DNA of 64,000 nt from Pseudomonadota bacterium (GCA_021767745.1 JAASSS010000001.1:1-64000), one strand, 5' to 3'. Positions 20,374 through 32,121 are shown, counted from the first letter of the stretch. A program made the numbers and translations. The notes: generated by a model from the sequence alone, not told the origin.

Positions 20374-21522
20374 ATGATCCCAAAGCTCTCCCTACGCCTG
20401 ATCGGCGTGCTGATGCTGCTCATCGCCGGAACGGCGCTGGCGCAGCAGACGCCCACGCCCGCCGCCCCGCAGATCGCCGCCGAAAGCTACGTGCTGATGG
20501 ACTACGACAGCGGCCAGATCATCGCCAGCCGCAATCCGGACCTCGAGCTCGACCCGGCCAGCATCACCAAGCTGATGACCTCCTACGTGGTGTTCAAGCA
20601 GCTGGAAGACGGCCAGGTCAGCCTCGCCGACGAGGTGCGGATCAGTGAGCGCGCCTGGCGCATGCCCGGCTCGCGTTCGTTCGTCGAGGTGAACGAGCGA
20701 GTGCCGGTGGAGGTCCTGCTCAAGGGCATGATCGTGCAGTCGGGCAACGACGCGAGCGTGGCGCTGGCCGAACACGTGGCCGGCAGCGAGGACGCGTTCG
20801 CCGAGCTGATGAACTTCCACGCCGAGCAGCTCGGCCTGCAGCACAGCCAGTTCCGCAACGCCACCGGCCTGCCGCAGGACGGGCATTACGTCTCCGCGCT
20901 GGACATGGCGAAGCTCTCCCGCGCGCTCATCCGCGAGTTCCCCGACTACTACGCGTGGTATGCCATCAAGCGCTTCAGCTACAACGGCATCGACCAGCCG
21001 AACCGCAATGCCCTGCTGTGGCGGGACGAGAGCGTCGATGGCCTCAAGACCGGCCACACCGAAGCCGCCGGTTACTGCCTGGCGGCCTCCGCCAAGCGCG
21101 AGGACATGCGCCTGATCAGCGTGGTCATGAAGACCGACAGCGAGAGTGCCCGGGCCGCGGCGACGCAGACGCTGCTGAACTACGGCTTCCGCTTCTTCCG
21201 CACCTACAAGCTGTATGAGGCCGGCCAGCCGATCACCCAGACGCGGGTCTACTATGGCGACGTCACCGAAGTGCCGCTCGGCGTGCGCCGCGATTTCCAC
21301 GTGACCGTGCCGCGCGGGCGCTACGATGATCTCAACGGCTACGTCAGCCTGGAGGAATCGCTGCAGGCACCGCTGTCAACCGAGCGCGCGGTGGGCACCG
21401 CCCGGGTGGAGCTGGACGATACGCTGCTGGCGCAGGCGCCGCTCTACCCGCTGCGCGAGGTGGGTGAAGGGGGCTGGTGGCGCTCGATGAGCGACTGGGT
21501 CAGCCTGTGGTGGCAGGAGTAG
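20374..21522 (+). CDS. dacA: D-alanyl-D-alanine carboxypeptidase (PBP5/6 type)
   Basis: 382 residues. Cleavable signal peptide (cut after TALA at about 23), penicillin-binding motifs S63-ITK, SGN at 123-125 and KTG at 225-227, then a C-terminal beta domain and a terminal amphipathic helix (EGGWWRSMSDWVSLWWQE) that anchors it to the outer face of the inner membrane. It trims the terminal D-Ala from pentapeptides. dacA followed by a D-amino acid transaminase, ybeD and lipB is a classic order. Confidence 0.96.
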   Translation: MIPKLSLRLIGVLMLLIAGTALAQQTPTPAAPQIAAESYVLMDYDSGQIIASRNPDLELDPASITKLMTSYVVFKQLEDGQVSLADEVRISERAWRMPGSRSFVEVNERVPVEVLLKGMIVQSGNDASVALAEHVAGSEDAFAELMNFHAEQLGLQHSQFRNATGLPQDGHYVSALDMAKLSRALIREFPDYYAWYAIKRFSYNGIDQPNRNALLWRDESVDGLKTGHTEAAGYCLAASAKREDMRLISVVMKTDSESARAAATQTLLNYGFRFFRTYKLYEAGQPITQTRVYYGDVTEVPLGVRRDFHVTVPRGRYDDLNGYVSLEESLQAPLSTERAVGTARVELDDTLLAQAPLYPLREVGEGGWWRSMSDWVSLWWQE

Positions 21523-21532
21523 CCGCACGCCC

Positions 21533-22411
21533 ATGACACCGACCGGCTACCTGAACGGCGACTGGGCGGCCCCCGAGGCACTGCGAATCTCGCCGCTGGA
21601 TCGCGGGTTCCTGTTCGCCGACGGCGTCTATGAGGTGATCTGCGCCTTCGATGGCGCGCCGTTCGCGCTGGCGCCTCACCTGGAGCGCCTGCAACGCAGT
21701 CTGGACGGCATCGAACTGGCCAATCCGCTGACCGCGCCGGCCTGGACGGCGTTGCTCGAGGAGGCCATCGCGCGCAGCGGCGGGGGGGACCTGTCGATCT
21801 ACCTGCAGGTCACCCGCGGGGTCCAGCCGCGGCGTGACCACGCGCCGCCCGCCGCGCCGGTACCGACCGTCTTCCTGCTGACCGGCGCACTGCCGGCCAC
21901 CCCGGCGCAGGTGCTCACCGAAGGCCTCGCCGCGATCACCCGGCCCGACCCGCGCTGGGCACGCTGCGACATCAAGTCGATCGCCCTGTTGCCGAACGTG
22001 CTGCTGCGCGGGGCGGCGAGCGCCGCCAACGCGAGCGAGTGCCTGCTGCTGCGCGACGGTCAGCTCACCGAGGGCGCGGCCAGCAATGTCTTCGTGGTCC
22101 GCGAGGGCAAGGTGCTGACGCCGCCGGCCGACGCCCACATCCTGCACGGCGTGACGCGCGATGAGCTCATCACCCTGGCCCGCCGCAGCGGCATCGACGT
22201 CGGCGAACAGCCGCTGACGCAGGCGATGCTGGAAGGCGCCGAGGAAATCTGGGTAACCAGCACCACCCGTGGCGTCCTGCCCGTCACGCGGCTGGACGGA
22301 CAGGCGATCGGCACCGGCGTGCCGGGGCGTCTGTGGCATCGGCTGCACGGCCTCTGGCAGGCCCATATCGACGACTTCCGCCGCCAGGTCGCGGCGGGAA
22401 AACCGAGGTGA
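21533..22411 (+). CDS. dat: D-amino acid aminotransferase
   Basis: 292-residue fold-type IV PLP enzyme (BCAT/Dat family). K148 in [14 protein letters not shown] is the Schiff-base lysine; the [10 protein letters not shown] segment binds the cofactor phosphate side. It interconverts D-alanine and D-glutamate with their keto acids, supplying wall precursors, which suits its place 10 bp after dacA. A branched-chain or aminodeoxychorismate lyase role is the alternative within the family, but the context favours Dat. Confidence 0.88.
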   Translation: MTPTGYLNGDWAAPEALRISPLDRGFLFADGVYEVICAFDGAPFALAPHLERLQRSLDGIELANPLTAPAWTALLEEAIARSGGGDLSIYLQVTRGVQPRRDHAPPAAPVPTVFLLTGALPATPAQVLTEGLAAITRPDPRWARCDIKSIALLPNVLLRGAASAANASECLLLRDGQLTEGAASNVFVVREGKVLTPPADAHILHGVTRDELITLARRSGIDVGEQPLTQAMLEGAEEIWVTSTTRGVLPVTRLDGQAIGTGVPGRLWHRLHGLWQAHIDDFRRQVAAGKPR

Positions 22412-22416
22412 ACGCA

Positions 22417-22685
22417 GTGGAAAAAGCCCCACTGATCGAGTTTCCGTGCGACTTCCCGATCAAGGCGATGGGCGCCGCCCAGGCGGGCCAGCAACCGTTC
22501 CGCCAGCACGTGGAGCGGCTGGTCGATCCGCACGTGGAGCACGAAGACCTGCTGGAAGTGCGGGTCAGGCCGAGCCGCAACGGGCGCTACATCGGCGTGA
22601 CACTGACCATCCGCGCCCACAGCCAGGCGCAGCTCGACGCGATCTACGAGGATCTGTCCGCCGACGCGCAGGTGCTGGTGGCGCT

Positions 22686-22689
<4 letters not shown>
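22417..22689 (+). CDS. ybeD: YbeD-like small protein (DUF493)
   Basis: About 90 residues, ferredoxin-like ACT-resembling fold seen in YbeD ([15 protein letters not shown] near the start; [28 protein letters not shown] later). Probably an allosteric or regulatory protein tied to lipoate metabolism, since it habitually precedes lipB. Only GTG starts are available: 22417, with GAGG eight bases upstream, or 22408, which overlaps the dat stop as GTGA. I chose 22417 for its ribosome site and closeness to family length. Confidence 0.88.
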
Positions 22690-25005
<2,316 letters not shown>

Positions 25006-25055
25006 GTTGCGCTCCGATCGGCGGCTGGTAAGCTGCGGCAGCACCCGCCCTACCT

Positions 25056-25061
25056 GATAAT
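25056..25061 (+). promoter_or_regulatory. Candidate -10 element for lptD
   Basis: GATAAT preceded by T, nine bases before the lptD ATG; no convincing -35 was found 16-18 bp upstream. If used, the mRNA would be nearly leaderless. Low confidence. Confidence 0.25.
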
Positions 25062-25069
25062 CCGCCGGC

Positions 25070-27331
25070 ATGGTACAGGATCGAGCTTCCGGTCATTCGG
25101 CCCGGCGCCGTGGCCGCCGCGAAGCCCATGGGGCGAGGCGGATCCTCGGCCGGCTAACGCTGATGTCGCTGCTGGGTCTGAGCCTGCCCGCCCTGGCGGC
25201 GCCGGTGTGCGGGCCGGTCAACCCACTGGCCGGAGCCCGCCTGGCGCTGCCGCCGCCGCTGGCGGCGGACGCCCCGGCCGTCGCCTCCGCCGAGCGGGCC
25301 GAGTTCGACCGCAGTGGCGCGGGCCAGCTCGTAGGCGAGGTGCTGCTGCAGCAGCAGGCGCTGGCACTGCGGGCCGATACGCTGCGCTTCTCGGCCGATC
25401 GACGCCTCGATCTGGCCGGCGAGGTGCAGCTGTTCAGCCCGATCGCCGATGTCGCCGCCAGCCGCGGCTGGTTCCGGCTGCCGGAGCGACGCGGCCTGTT
25501 CGAGCAGACCGAGTTCTTCCTCCCTGACAGCGGCGGCCGCGGCGAGGCGGCGGTGGTGGAGCTGCAGGGCGAGTCCAGGGGCGTGCTGCGCGAGGTCTAC
25601 TTCACGACCTGCGAGGACGAGGATACCGACTGGCGCCTGCGGGCCGATCGCATCGACCTGAACTTCGACAGCGGCCGGGGGCTCGCCCGCAACGCCCAGC
25701 TGCGTTTCCAGGGCGTGCCGCTGCTCTACACGCCGCTGTTCTCCTTCCCCATCAGCAACGAGCGTCTGTCCGGTTTCCTCGCCCCGCGCATCGGCCAGTC
25801 CGACACTGCCGGCCTGGATCTGGCCGTGCCCTACTACTGGAACATCGCGCCGAATCAGGATGCGACCATCACGCCGCGCTACCTCAGCCGGCGCGGCGAG
25901 CAGTTGCAGGGTGAGTACCGGCTGCTCACGGCCGACAGCGAAAGTGTGCTGTACGGTGAGCTGCTGCCGACCGACGAGGTCACCGGCACGGAGCGCAGCC
26001 TGCTGAGCCTGCGCAACCGTACGCTGCTGACGCCACGCTGGCGCGCGCAGCTCGATGCGACCACCGTCAGCGATGACCGCTACCTCAACGACCTCGGCAC
26101 GGAACTGGCGATCACCAGCTCCCGCTACCTGGACCGGCGGGCCGAGCTCGACCTGCTCTCCAGCGACTGGGCGGTGACGCTGCGGGCGCAGGATTTCCAG
26201 GTCCTGAACAACTTCCGCTATCCCGACGTCGAGGCGTTCGCCCGCCTGCCGCAGATCCGAGCCGGCAGCCGGCGGGCGCGACCGCTGCTCGGCCCGGTGC
26301 ATGTGGATGGCTATGCCGAGGCCGTGCGCTTCGGTCTCAGCGGCAGCTCGGCGGGACAGCGATCGGACGGCGAGATCGGTCTGAGCACGCCACTGGTCCG
26401 GCCGTGGGGCTACCTGCAGCCGCGTCTGGCCTGGCGGCACACCGGCTACTACGACCTGTCCAGCAGCCTGACCGGCAGCGAAGGCAGTCCCAGCCGCAGT
26501 CTGCCCTACGCCTCGGTCGATTCGGCACTGCGCTTCGAGCGCGACACGCGCCTTGGCGGTGGGCTCGTCCAGACCCTGGAGCCGCGCCTGTACGCGCTCT
26601 ACGTGCCGGATCGATCGCAGGATGAGCTGCCACTGTTCGACACCCGGCTGGCCGAATTCGACTTCCTGCGCCTGTTCACGCCCAATCGCTACACCGGCAC
26701 CGACCGGTTCAGCCCCGCGCAGCGCGTCTCGGTCGGCGTGGCCAGCCGGCTGCTCTCGCCGCGCAACGGCGAGGAGCGTCTGGCGGCGCAGGTGGGGCAG
26801 AGCTTCTATCTGGAGCGGCCCGACCCGCTGACGCTCGATGAGGCGCCGCTGGAACGGGACTACTCCGATGTGCTCGGCGAGCTGCGCGGTAACCTGTCGC
26901 GCACGCTGCAGGCCCGCCTGGAGCTAAAATGGGATCCGCAAGACGCGGAATTCGGCCGGCAGATCGTCGGCCTGCGCTACGCACCCGGGCCTGGCCGGCT
27001 GCTGAACATCGCCTACCGCCAGCGCGACGATACGCTCGATGATCTCGAGCAGCTGGACCTGGTGGGTGCCTGGCCGATCGGTGCCCGCTGGGTGGCGGTC
27101 GGACGCTGGTTCCATTCGCTGGCCGAGGATCGCAATCTTGAGACGCTGGCCGGCGTGGAGTATCAAAGCTGCTGCTGGTCGGCGCAGCTGGCGGCGCGGC
27201 GTTTCATCCGCGACGTGGACGACGATGCCAATCTCGGCGTGTTCTTCCAGCTTGAACTCAAGGGCTTCGCCGCCCTCGGCGAGGATGTCGAACAACTCCT
27301 GCAAAGCATTCTGGTTCCCTATGAAGACTGA
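25070..27331 (+). CDS. lptD: LPS-assembly protein LptD
   Basis: 753-residue outer-membrane beta barrel that inserts lipopolysaccharide into the outer leaflet. An N-terminal signal (LGRLTLMSLLGLSLPALAA) is followed by the OstA jelly roll (about 70-180) and the 26-strand barrel. The four cysteines that form the interdomain disulfides in E. coli have equivalents here: C47, C181, C701 and C702 (adjacent pair in YQSCCW). The stop lies 11 bases inside surA, matching the conserved lptD-surA-pdxA-ksgA order. Confidence 0.95.
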   Translation: MVQDRASGHSARRRGRREAHGARRILGRLTLMSLLGLSLPALAAPVCGPVNPLAGARLALPPPLAADAPAVASAERAEFDRSGAGQLVGEVLLQQQALALRADTLRFSADRRLDLAGEVQLFSPIADVAASRGWFRLPERRGLFEQTEFFLPDSGGRGEAAVVELQGESRGVLREVYFTTCEDEDTDWRLRADRIDLNFDSGRGLARNAQLRFQGVPLLYTPLFSFPISNERLSGFLAPRIGQSDTAGLDLAVPYYWNIAPNQDATITPRYLSRRGEQLQGEYRLLTADSESVLYGELLPTDEVTGTERSLLSLRNRTLLTPRWRAQLDATTVSDDRYLNDLGTELAITSSRYLDRRAELDLLSSDWAVTLRAQDFQVLNNFRYPDVEAFARLPQIRAGSRRARPLLGPVHVDGYAEAVRFGLSGSSAGQRSDGEIGLSTPLVRPWGYLQPRLAWRHTGYYDLSSSLTGSEGSPSRSLPYASVDSALRFERDTRLGGGLVQTLEPRLYALYVPDRSQDELPLFDTRLAEFDFLRLFTPNRYTGTDRFSPAQRVSVGVASRLLSPRNGEERLAAQVGQSFYLERPDPLTLDEAPLERDYSDVLGELRGNLSRTLQARLELKWDPQDAEFGRQIVGLRYAPGPGRLLNIAYRQRDDTLDDLEQLDLVGAWPIGARWVAVGRWFHSLAEDRNLETLAGVEYQSCCWSAQLAARRFIRDVDDDANLGVFFQLELKGFAALGEDVEQLLQSILVPYED

Positions 27332-28607
27332 CGTTTCCCGCCTGCTGGCGCTGCTGTGCCTGTTGCTGCCGCTGGCGCTGCCGGCCGCCGAGCTGCTCGA
27401 CCGAGTGGTGGCGGTCGTCAATGACGATGTGATCCTGGACAGCGAGCTCGACGAGCAGGTCGAGGTCGTGCGCGCGCAGATCGCCGCCTCCGGCCGGCAG
27501 ACGCCGGGCGAGGACGTGCTGCGCCGGCAGGTGCTCGAGCGCATGATCGTGCGCGAAGTGCAGCTGCAGCGGGCGCGCGATACCGGTCTCGAGGCCGACG
27601 ACGCCCGCGTGAACGCCGCCATCGCCAACATCGCCGGCCAGAATCGGCAGACGCCGGAACGCTTCCTGCAGGCCCTGGCCGCCCAAGGCATCAGCCCAAC
27701 CACCTTCCGCGAGGGACTGGCAGGCGACCTGATGATCGAGCGGCTGCAGCAGCGCGACGTCGGCCGGCGCATCAACGTGAGCGAGCGCGAGATCGAGGGG
27801 CTGCTGGAGGACAGCGGCGACGATACCCAGTACCGGCTGCAGCAGATCCTGATCGCCATACCGGAGAACGCCCCGAGCGAGGAGGTGCAGCGCCGGCGCG
27901 CCGAGGCCGAGCGGGTACGGCAGGCGCTGCAGGATGGCGCCGACTTCGAAACCATCGCCGCCAGCGAGTCGGACGGGCAGCAGGCGCTGGAGGGCGGCGA
28001 CCTCGGCTGGCGCAGCCGCAACGAGATCCCCAGCATGTTCGCCGAACTGGTGCCGCAGCTCGAGGAAGGGCAGATCAGCGAGATCATCCGCAGCCCCAGC
28101 GGCTTCCACATCCTGCGCCTGGCCGAGACCCGCGGCGGCAGCCGCACGATGGTGCTCACCGAGACCCGTGCCCGCCACATCCTCATCCAGCCGGATCTGC
28201 TGACCAGCGAGGCCGATGCCCGCCGGGAGGCCGAGCAGGTCTATCGTGAGCTGCAGGCGGGCGCCGACTTCGCCGCGCTGGCGCGCGAGCATTCCGACGA
28301 TGCCACCTCGGCCAGCCGCGGCGGCGATCTCGGCTGGCTGCCGCCCGGCGCAGTCGTGCCGCCCTTCCAGCAGGCCATGGATGCGCTGGCACCCGGCGAG
28401 CTGAGCGAGCCGTTCGAGACCCGCTTCGGCTGGCACGTCGTCGAGGTGCAGGATCGTCGCCGGCGGGATGCCACCGATCAGATGCGCCGTGCCCAGGCCC
28501 AGCGCCAACTGATGGAGCGCAAGATGGCCGAGGAGGTCGAGCTGTGGGTCCGCCAGCTGCGTGACGAGGCCTATGTCGAGATCCGGCTGGAGCCCGGCGC
28601 CTCCTGA
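27321..28607 (+). CDS. surA: Periplasmic chaperone/peptidyl-prolyl isomerase SurA
   Basis: 428 residues. Signal peptide (cut after LPAA near 23), an N-terminal chaperone region starting ELLDRVVAVVNDDVILDSELDEQ, two parvulin domains (about 175-275 and 285-385, the second with GGDLGWLPPGAVVPPFQQAM) and a C-terminal helix. It escorts unfolded outer-membrane proteins, including LptD, to the BAM complex. ATG 27321 overlaps the end of lptD. The TGA stop overlaps the probable CTG start of pdxA. Confidence 0.96.
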   Translation: MKTDVSRLLALLCLLLPLALPAAELLDRVVAVVNDDVILDSELDEQVEVVRAQIAASGRQTPGEDVLRRQVLERMIVREVQLQRARDTGLEADDARVNAAIANIAGQNRQTPERFLQALAAQGISPTTFREGLAGDLMIERLQQRDVGRRINVSEREIEGLLEDSGDDTQYRLQQILIAIPENAPSEEVQRRRAEAERVRQALQDGADFETIAASESDGQQALEGGDLGWRSRNEIPSMFAELVPQLEEGQISEIIRSPSGFHILRLAETRGGSRTMVLTETRARHILIQPDLLTSEADARREAEQVYRELQAGADFAALAREHSDDATSASRGGDLGWLPPGAVVPPFQQAMDALAPGELSEPFETRFGWHVVEVQDRRRRDATDQMRRAQAQRQLMERKMAEEVELWVRQLRDEAYVEIRLEPGAS

Positions 28608-29608
28608 ACACGACAGCCGCCCAGACCGAGCGACCGGCCCGGCTGGCGATCACGCCGGGCGAGCCGGCGGGTATCGGGCCGGACCTGCTGATCCAGCTCG
28701 CCCAGCGGCCGCAGACCGCCCAGCTGGTGGCGCTGGCCGATCCGGCACTGCTGGCGGCACGGGCGGCGCGGCTCGGGTTACCGCTGCGGCTGGTGGACTT
28801 CGACCCGGCCCTTCGCCTGCCCGCTCCCGCCGGCACGCTCCAGATCGTCCCGCTGCCGCTCGTGCGCCAGCCCGCGCCCGGGCGACCCGAGGCGGCCAAT
28901 GCGCCGGTGCTGCTGGCCGCGCTGGAGCGGGCGGTCGCTGGCTGCGGCACGGGCGAATTCGATGCGCTGGTCACCGGGCCGCTGCACAAGGCCATCATCA
29001 ATGAGGCCGGCATCGCCTTCAGCGGCCACACGGAATATCTCGCCGCCCTCACGGGCTCGCCGATGCCGGTGATGCTGCTGGTGGCGCCCGGACTGCGGGT
29101 GGCGCTGGTAACCACCCACCTGCCGCTGCGCGCCGTGGCCGAGGCGATCACACCGGCCCGGCTCACCGCCGTGCTGGAGGTGCTGCACGGCGATCTGCAG
29201 CGGCGCTACGGCTTCGCCCGCCCGCGCATCCTGGTCTGCGGCCTCAATCCGCATGCCGGTGAGCAAGGCCATCTCGGCCATGAGGAGCGCGACTGCATCG
29301 AGCCGACGCTCGACCAGCTGCGCGCGCGCGGTTGGCTGCTGACCGGGCCGCTGCCGGCCGACACCGCCTTCACGCCGCCGCCGCTCGCGCAGCACGATGC
29401 GGTACTGGCGATGTATCACGACCAGGGCCTGCCGGTGCTCAAGCACCTGGGCTTCGGCCGCGGCGTCAACGTCACGCTCGGTCTGCCCATCGTGCGCACC
29501 TCCGTGGATCACGGGACGGCGCTGCCGTTGGCAGGCACCGGCCGGGTCGAACTCGGCAGCTTCGAGGCGGCCATCGCCGAAGCGTCGCGGCTGGCGGCGG
29601 GCGGCTGA
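28604..29608 (+). CDS. pdxA: 4-hydroxythreonine-4-phosphate dehydrogenase (probable CTG start)
   Basis: 334 residues, NAD-dependent enzyme of vitamin B6 synthesis. The N-terminal block RLAITPGEPAGIGPDLLIQLAQ, the ITGPLHKAIINEAG segment and the metal ligands in GHTEYLA, NPHAGEQGH and AMYHDQGLPVLKHLGFGRG are intact. The first ATG/GTG/TTG in frame is GTG 28727, which would delete the conserved N-terminus. CTG 28604 overlaps the surA TGA (CTGA), in the place an ATGA overlap would normally take, with GGAG 11 bases upstream. Length then equals the E. coli enzyme within a few residues. Confidence 0.93.
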   Translation: MNTTAAQTERPARLAITPGEPAGIGPDLLIQLAQRPQTAQLVALADPALLAARAARLGLPLRLVDFDPALRLPAPAGTLQIVPLPLVRQPAPGRPEAANAPVLLAALERAVAGCGTGEFDALVTGPLHKAIINEAGIAFSGHTEYLAALTGSPMPVMLLVAPGLRVALVTTHLPLRAVAEAITPARLTAVLEVLHGDLQRRYGFARPRILVCGLNPHAGEQGHLGHEERDCIEPTLDQLRARGWLLTGPLPADTAFTPPPLAQHDAVLAMYHDQGLPVLKHLGFGRGVNVTLGLPIVRTSVDHGTALPLAGTGRVELGSFEAAIAEASRLAAGG

Positions 29609-30432
29609 TGCCGGCGCGCAAGCGCTTCGGCCAGCATTTCCTGCACGATCCGGGCACGATCGGGCGCATCGTTCAGGCCGTGGCCCCAAGGCCCGGCGAG
29701 GCGCTGGTCGAGATCGGACCGGGCCGTGGCGCGCTCACGGCGCCGCTGCTGGCGACGGGCGTGACGCTGCATGCGGTGGAGATCGACCGCGACCTGGTGC
29801 CGCGGCTGACCGCGCAGTTCGGCGCCAGCGGGCGGCTCACCCTGCATCAGGCCGACGCCCTGCAATTCGACTTCGCCGCGCTGGCCCGGACGCTCGGCAC
29901 CCCGCTGCGGCTGGTCGGCAATCTGCCCTACAACATCTCCACGCCGCTCCTGTTCCACCTGCTGGCGCAGCGGGCGCAGATCGCGGACATGCACTTCATG
30001 CTGCAGCAGGAGGTGGTGCAGCGGATGGCGGCATCGCCCGGTGGCAAGGACTACGGCCGCCTCACCGTCATGCTTGCCGCCCACTGCGCCGTGGAGCCGC
30101 TTTTTCGCGTGCCACCCGGCGCCTTCACGCCGCCGCCCAGGGTCGACTCCGCCGTGGTCCGCCTGCTGCCGCACGCGACGCCCCCGTTCCGGGTCGATGC
30201 GCCGGCATGGTTCGCCGCACTGGTGGCGGCCGCCTTCGCGCAACGTCGCAAGACGCTGCGCAATGCCCTGCGCGAGTGGCTGCCAGTCGAGGCCATCGCC
30301 GCCTGCGAGGTGGATCCGGCGAGCCGTGCCGAACGCGTCAGTCCCGCCGGGTTCGCCCGCCTGGCCAACGCCGCCGCGGCGCGCGCGTGCGATGATGGTC
30401 GCCGCTGCCACCAGCCGAGCAAGGAGGCCTGA
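29608..30432 (+). CDS. rsmA: 16S rRNA dimethyladenosine transferase KsgA
   Basis: 274 residues, SAM-dependent enzyme that dimethylates two adjacent adenosines in helix 45 of 16S rRNA. Motifs: FGQHFL at 7-12, EIGPGRGALT (SAM loop), NLPYNISTPLL (catalytic NLPY) and the C-terminal FAQRRKTLRNAL. ATG 29608 overlaps the pdxA stop by one base. The C-terminal tail after about 255 is short and Cys/Arg-rich, probably non-conserved. Confidence 0.97.
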   Translation: MPARKRFGQHFLHDPGTIGRIVQAVAPRPGEALVEIGPGRGALTAPLLATGVTLHAVEIDRDLVPRLTAQFGASGRLTLHQADALQFDFAALARTLGTPLRLVGNLPYNISTPLLFHLLAQRAQIADMHFMLQQEVVQRMAASPGGKDYGRLTVMLAAHCAVEPLFRVPPGAFTPPPRVDSAVVRLLPHATPPFRVDAPAWFAALVAAAFAQRRKTLRNALREWLPVEAIAACEVDPASRAERVSPAGFARLANAAAARACDDGRRCHQPSKEA

Positions 30433-30890
30433 TGAACGCGAACGCCAACGTGCCCGCGGGGCCGTATCAGCGCGTGCTGATCGCGGTGGATCTGTCAGCG
30501 GACAGCGAAACGGTGGTGCGGGGCGGCCTGCGCCAGTGCGCCGCCCAGACGCAGCCAACGCTGCTGCACGTCTGCGAATATCTGCCGATCGATCCCACCA
30601 CGGACGGCTTGGTGGCCGGCGCCATGCTGCCACCGGGTGAGCTGCTGGCGGCGGCGGAGCGACGTCTGCAGGCCCTGGCGGGCTCGCTGTCGCTGCCGGC
30701 AACGGTCTGCGAGGTGCGGATGGGCTCACCGCGGGCGGAGATCATTGCCGCCGCCGGCGAGCATCGCGCCGAGCTGATCGTACTGGGTCAGCACGAGCGG
30801 CGCGGCCTGCAGGCCCTGTTCGATGCGACCGAAGACGGCGTGCTGCACCGTGCCCCCTGCGATGTGCTGGCGGTGCACGTTCCGGCCTGA
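30432..30890 (+). CDS. Universal stress protein, single UspA domain
   Basis: 152 residues. The UspA alpha/beta fold opens with YQRVLIAVDLSADSE and ends with the nucleotide-binding GQHERRGLQALFDATEDGVLHRAPCDVLAVHV, a variant of the G-x2-G-x9-G(S/T) loop of ATP-binding Usps in which Q and H replace small residues. A strong ribosome site AAGGAGG lies at 30421-30427. It sits between ksgA and apaG, overlapping both by one base, an unusual insertion into an otherwise standard operon. Confidence 0.92.
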   Translation: MNANANVPAGPYQRVLIAVDLSADSETVVRGGLRQCAAQTQPTLLHVCEYLPIDPTTDGLVAGAMLPPGELLAAAERRLQALAGSLSLPATVCEVRMGSPRAEIIAAAGEHRAELIVLGQHERRGLQALFDATEDGVLHRAPCDVLAVHVPA

Positions 30891-31264
30891 TGGCGGCGCC
30901 AGAGGTCGAGGTCGCCGTCGCCGCCCGCTATGCACCCCAGCATTCGCAGCCGGCCGAGCGGCGTTACGTCTTCATCTATCAGGTCACCATCCGCAACCAT
31001 GGGACGCTGGCCGCCCAGCTGCTGCGCCGGCACTGGCTGATCTGGGACAGCGACGGCTCGGTGCGCGAGGTGCGCGGCGAGGGTGTGGTCGGCGAGCAGC
31101 CCCGGCTCGAACCGGGCAGCGCATTCCGCTACGCAAGCAGTGCGGTGCTGGCCACCCCGGTCGGTGCGATGCAGGGCAGCTATGCCATGCAGGCGAGCGA
31201 CGGCACCGACTTCACTGCACCGATCCCGCCCTTCACGCTGGCCATGCCGGGCATACTGAACTGA
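30890..31264 (+). CDS. apaG: ApaG domain protein
   Basis: 124 residues, immunoglobulin-like ApaG fold: RYVFIYQVTIRNHGTLAAQLLRRHWLIWD and GEGVVGEQPRLEPGSAFRYASS are typical. ApaG binds metal and pyrophosphate compounds; its cellular role is unsettled, though it always travels with apaH. ATG 30890 overlaps the usp stop. Confidence 0.95.
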   Translation: MAAPEVEVAVAARYAPQHSQPAERRYVFIYQVTIRNHGTLAAQLLRRHWLIWDSDGSVREVRGEGVVGEQPRLEPGSAFRYASSAVLATPVGAMQGSYAMQASDGTDFTAPIPPFTLAMPGILN

Positions 31265-31286
31265 TCCCCGCCCCCTAGGAGATCTC

Positions 31287-32111
31287 ATGGCCGTCTATGC
31301 CATCGGCGACCTGCAGGGCTGCTTCGAGGAGTTGCAGCGACTGCTCGACCGGCTGCACTTCGATCCCGCCGCCGATCGGCTCTGGTTCGCCGGCGACCTG
31401 GTCAATCGTGGACCGGATTCACTCGCCACCCTGCGCTTCGTGCACAGCCTCGGCGAGCGCGCCGCGGTGGTGCTGGGCAATCATGACCTGCACCTGCTGA
31501 CGCTCTACGCTCAGGGGCGCGGCGCCGAGGCCAACGCCACCCTGCGTCCGATCTTCGCGGCCGAGGACGTCACCGTCCTGCTGGAATGGCTGCGCCATCA
31601 GCCCCTGCTGCATCACGACGCCAGGCTCGGCTTCACCATGACGCATGCCGGCTTGCCGCCGGCGTGGGATCTGGCACAGGCGCAGGCCTGCGCGCGGGAG
31701 GTGGAACAGGCGCTGCAAGGCGAGGGCTTCGCCGCGCTGAGCCGGCGCCTGTACGGCAACGAGCCGGATCGCTGGCGGCCGGATCTGACCGGGCTCGCGC
31801 GCCTGCGCTACACAGTCAACGCGCTGACGCGGATGCGCTTCTGCACCGCCGATGGCCGCCTGGACTTCACCGCCAAGGGGGCACCGGGCTCGCAGCCGCC
31901 GGGGCTGCTGCCGTGGTTCGAGGTTCCGGCGCGTACGCCCACCGGGCGGCTGCTGTTCGGCCACTGGTCGGCGCTGGGGCCGGTGGCCGCGCCGGGAATC
32001 TACCCCCTCGACACCGGCTGTCTGTGGGGTGGCGCGCTGAGCGCACTGCGGCTGGATCCGGCGGCCGGCGAGCCGTATTACACCCGCCTGCCATGCGAGG
32101 GCTATGCCTGA
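31287..32111 (+). CDS. apaH: Bis(5'-nucleosyl)-tetraphosphatase, symmetrical
   Basis: 274-residue phosphoprotein-phosphatase-fold hydrolase that splits Ap4A into two ADP and removes Np4 caps from RNA. Metal motifs: GDLQGCFEEL (8-17), FAGDLVNRGPDSLATL (about 34-49) and VLGNHDLHLL (about 63-72). GGAG eight bases before ATG 31287 supports the start. Last gene of the lptD to apaH run, convergent with folA ten bases away. Confidence 0.96.
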   Translation: MAVYAIGDLQGCFEELQRLLDRLHFDPAADRLWFAGDLVNRGPDSLATLRFVHSLGERAAVVLGNHDLHLLTLYAQGRGAEANATLRPIFAAEDVTVLLEWLRHQPLLHHDARLGFTMTHAGLPPAWDLAQAQACAREVEQALQGEGFAALSRRLYGNEPDRWRPDLTGLARLRYTVNALTRMRFCTADGRLDFTAKGAPGSQPPGLLPWFEVPARTPTGRLLFGHWSALGPVAAPGIYPLDTGCLWGGALSALRLDPAAGEPYYTRLPCEGYA

Positions 32112-32121
32112 GCGGGAGCGG

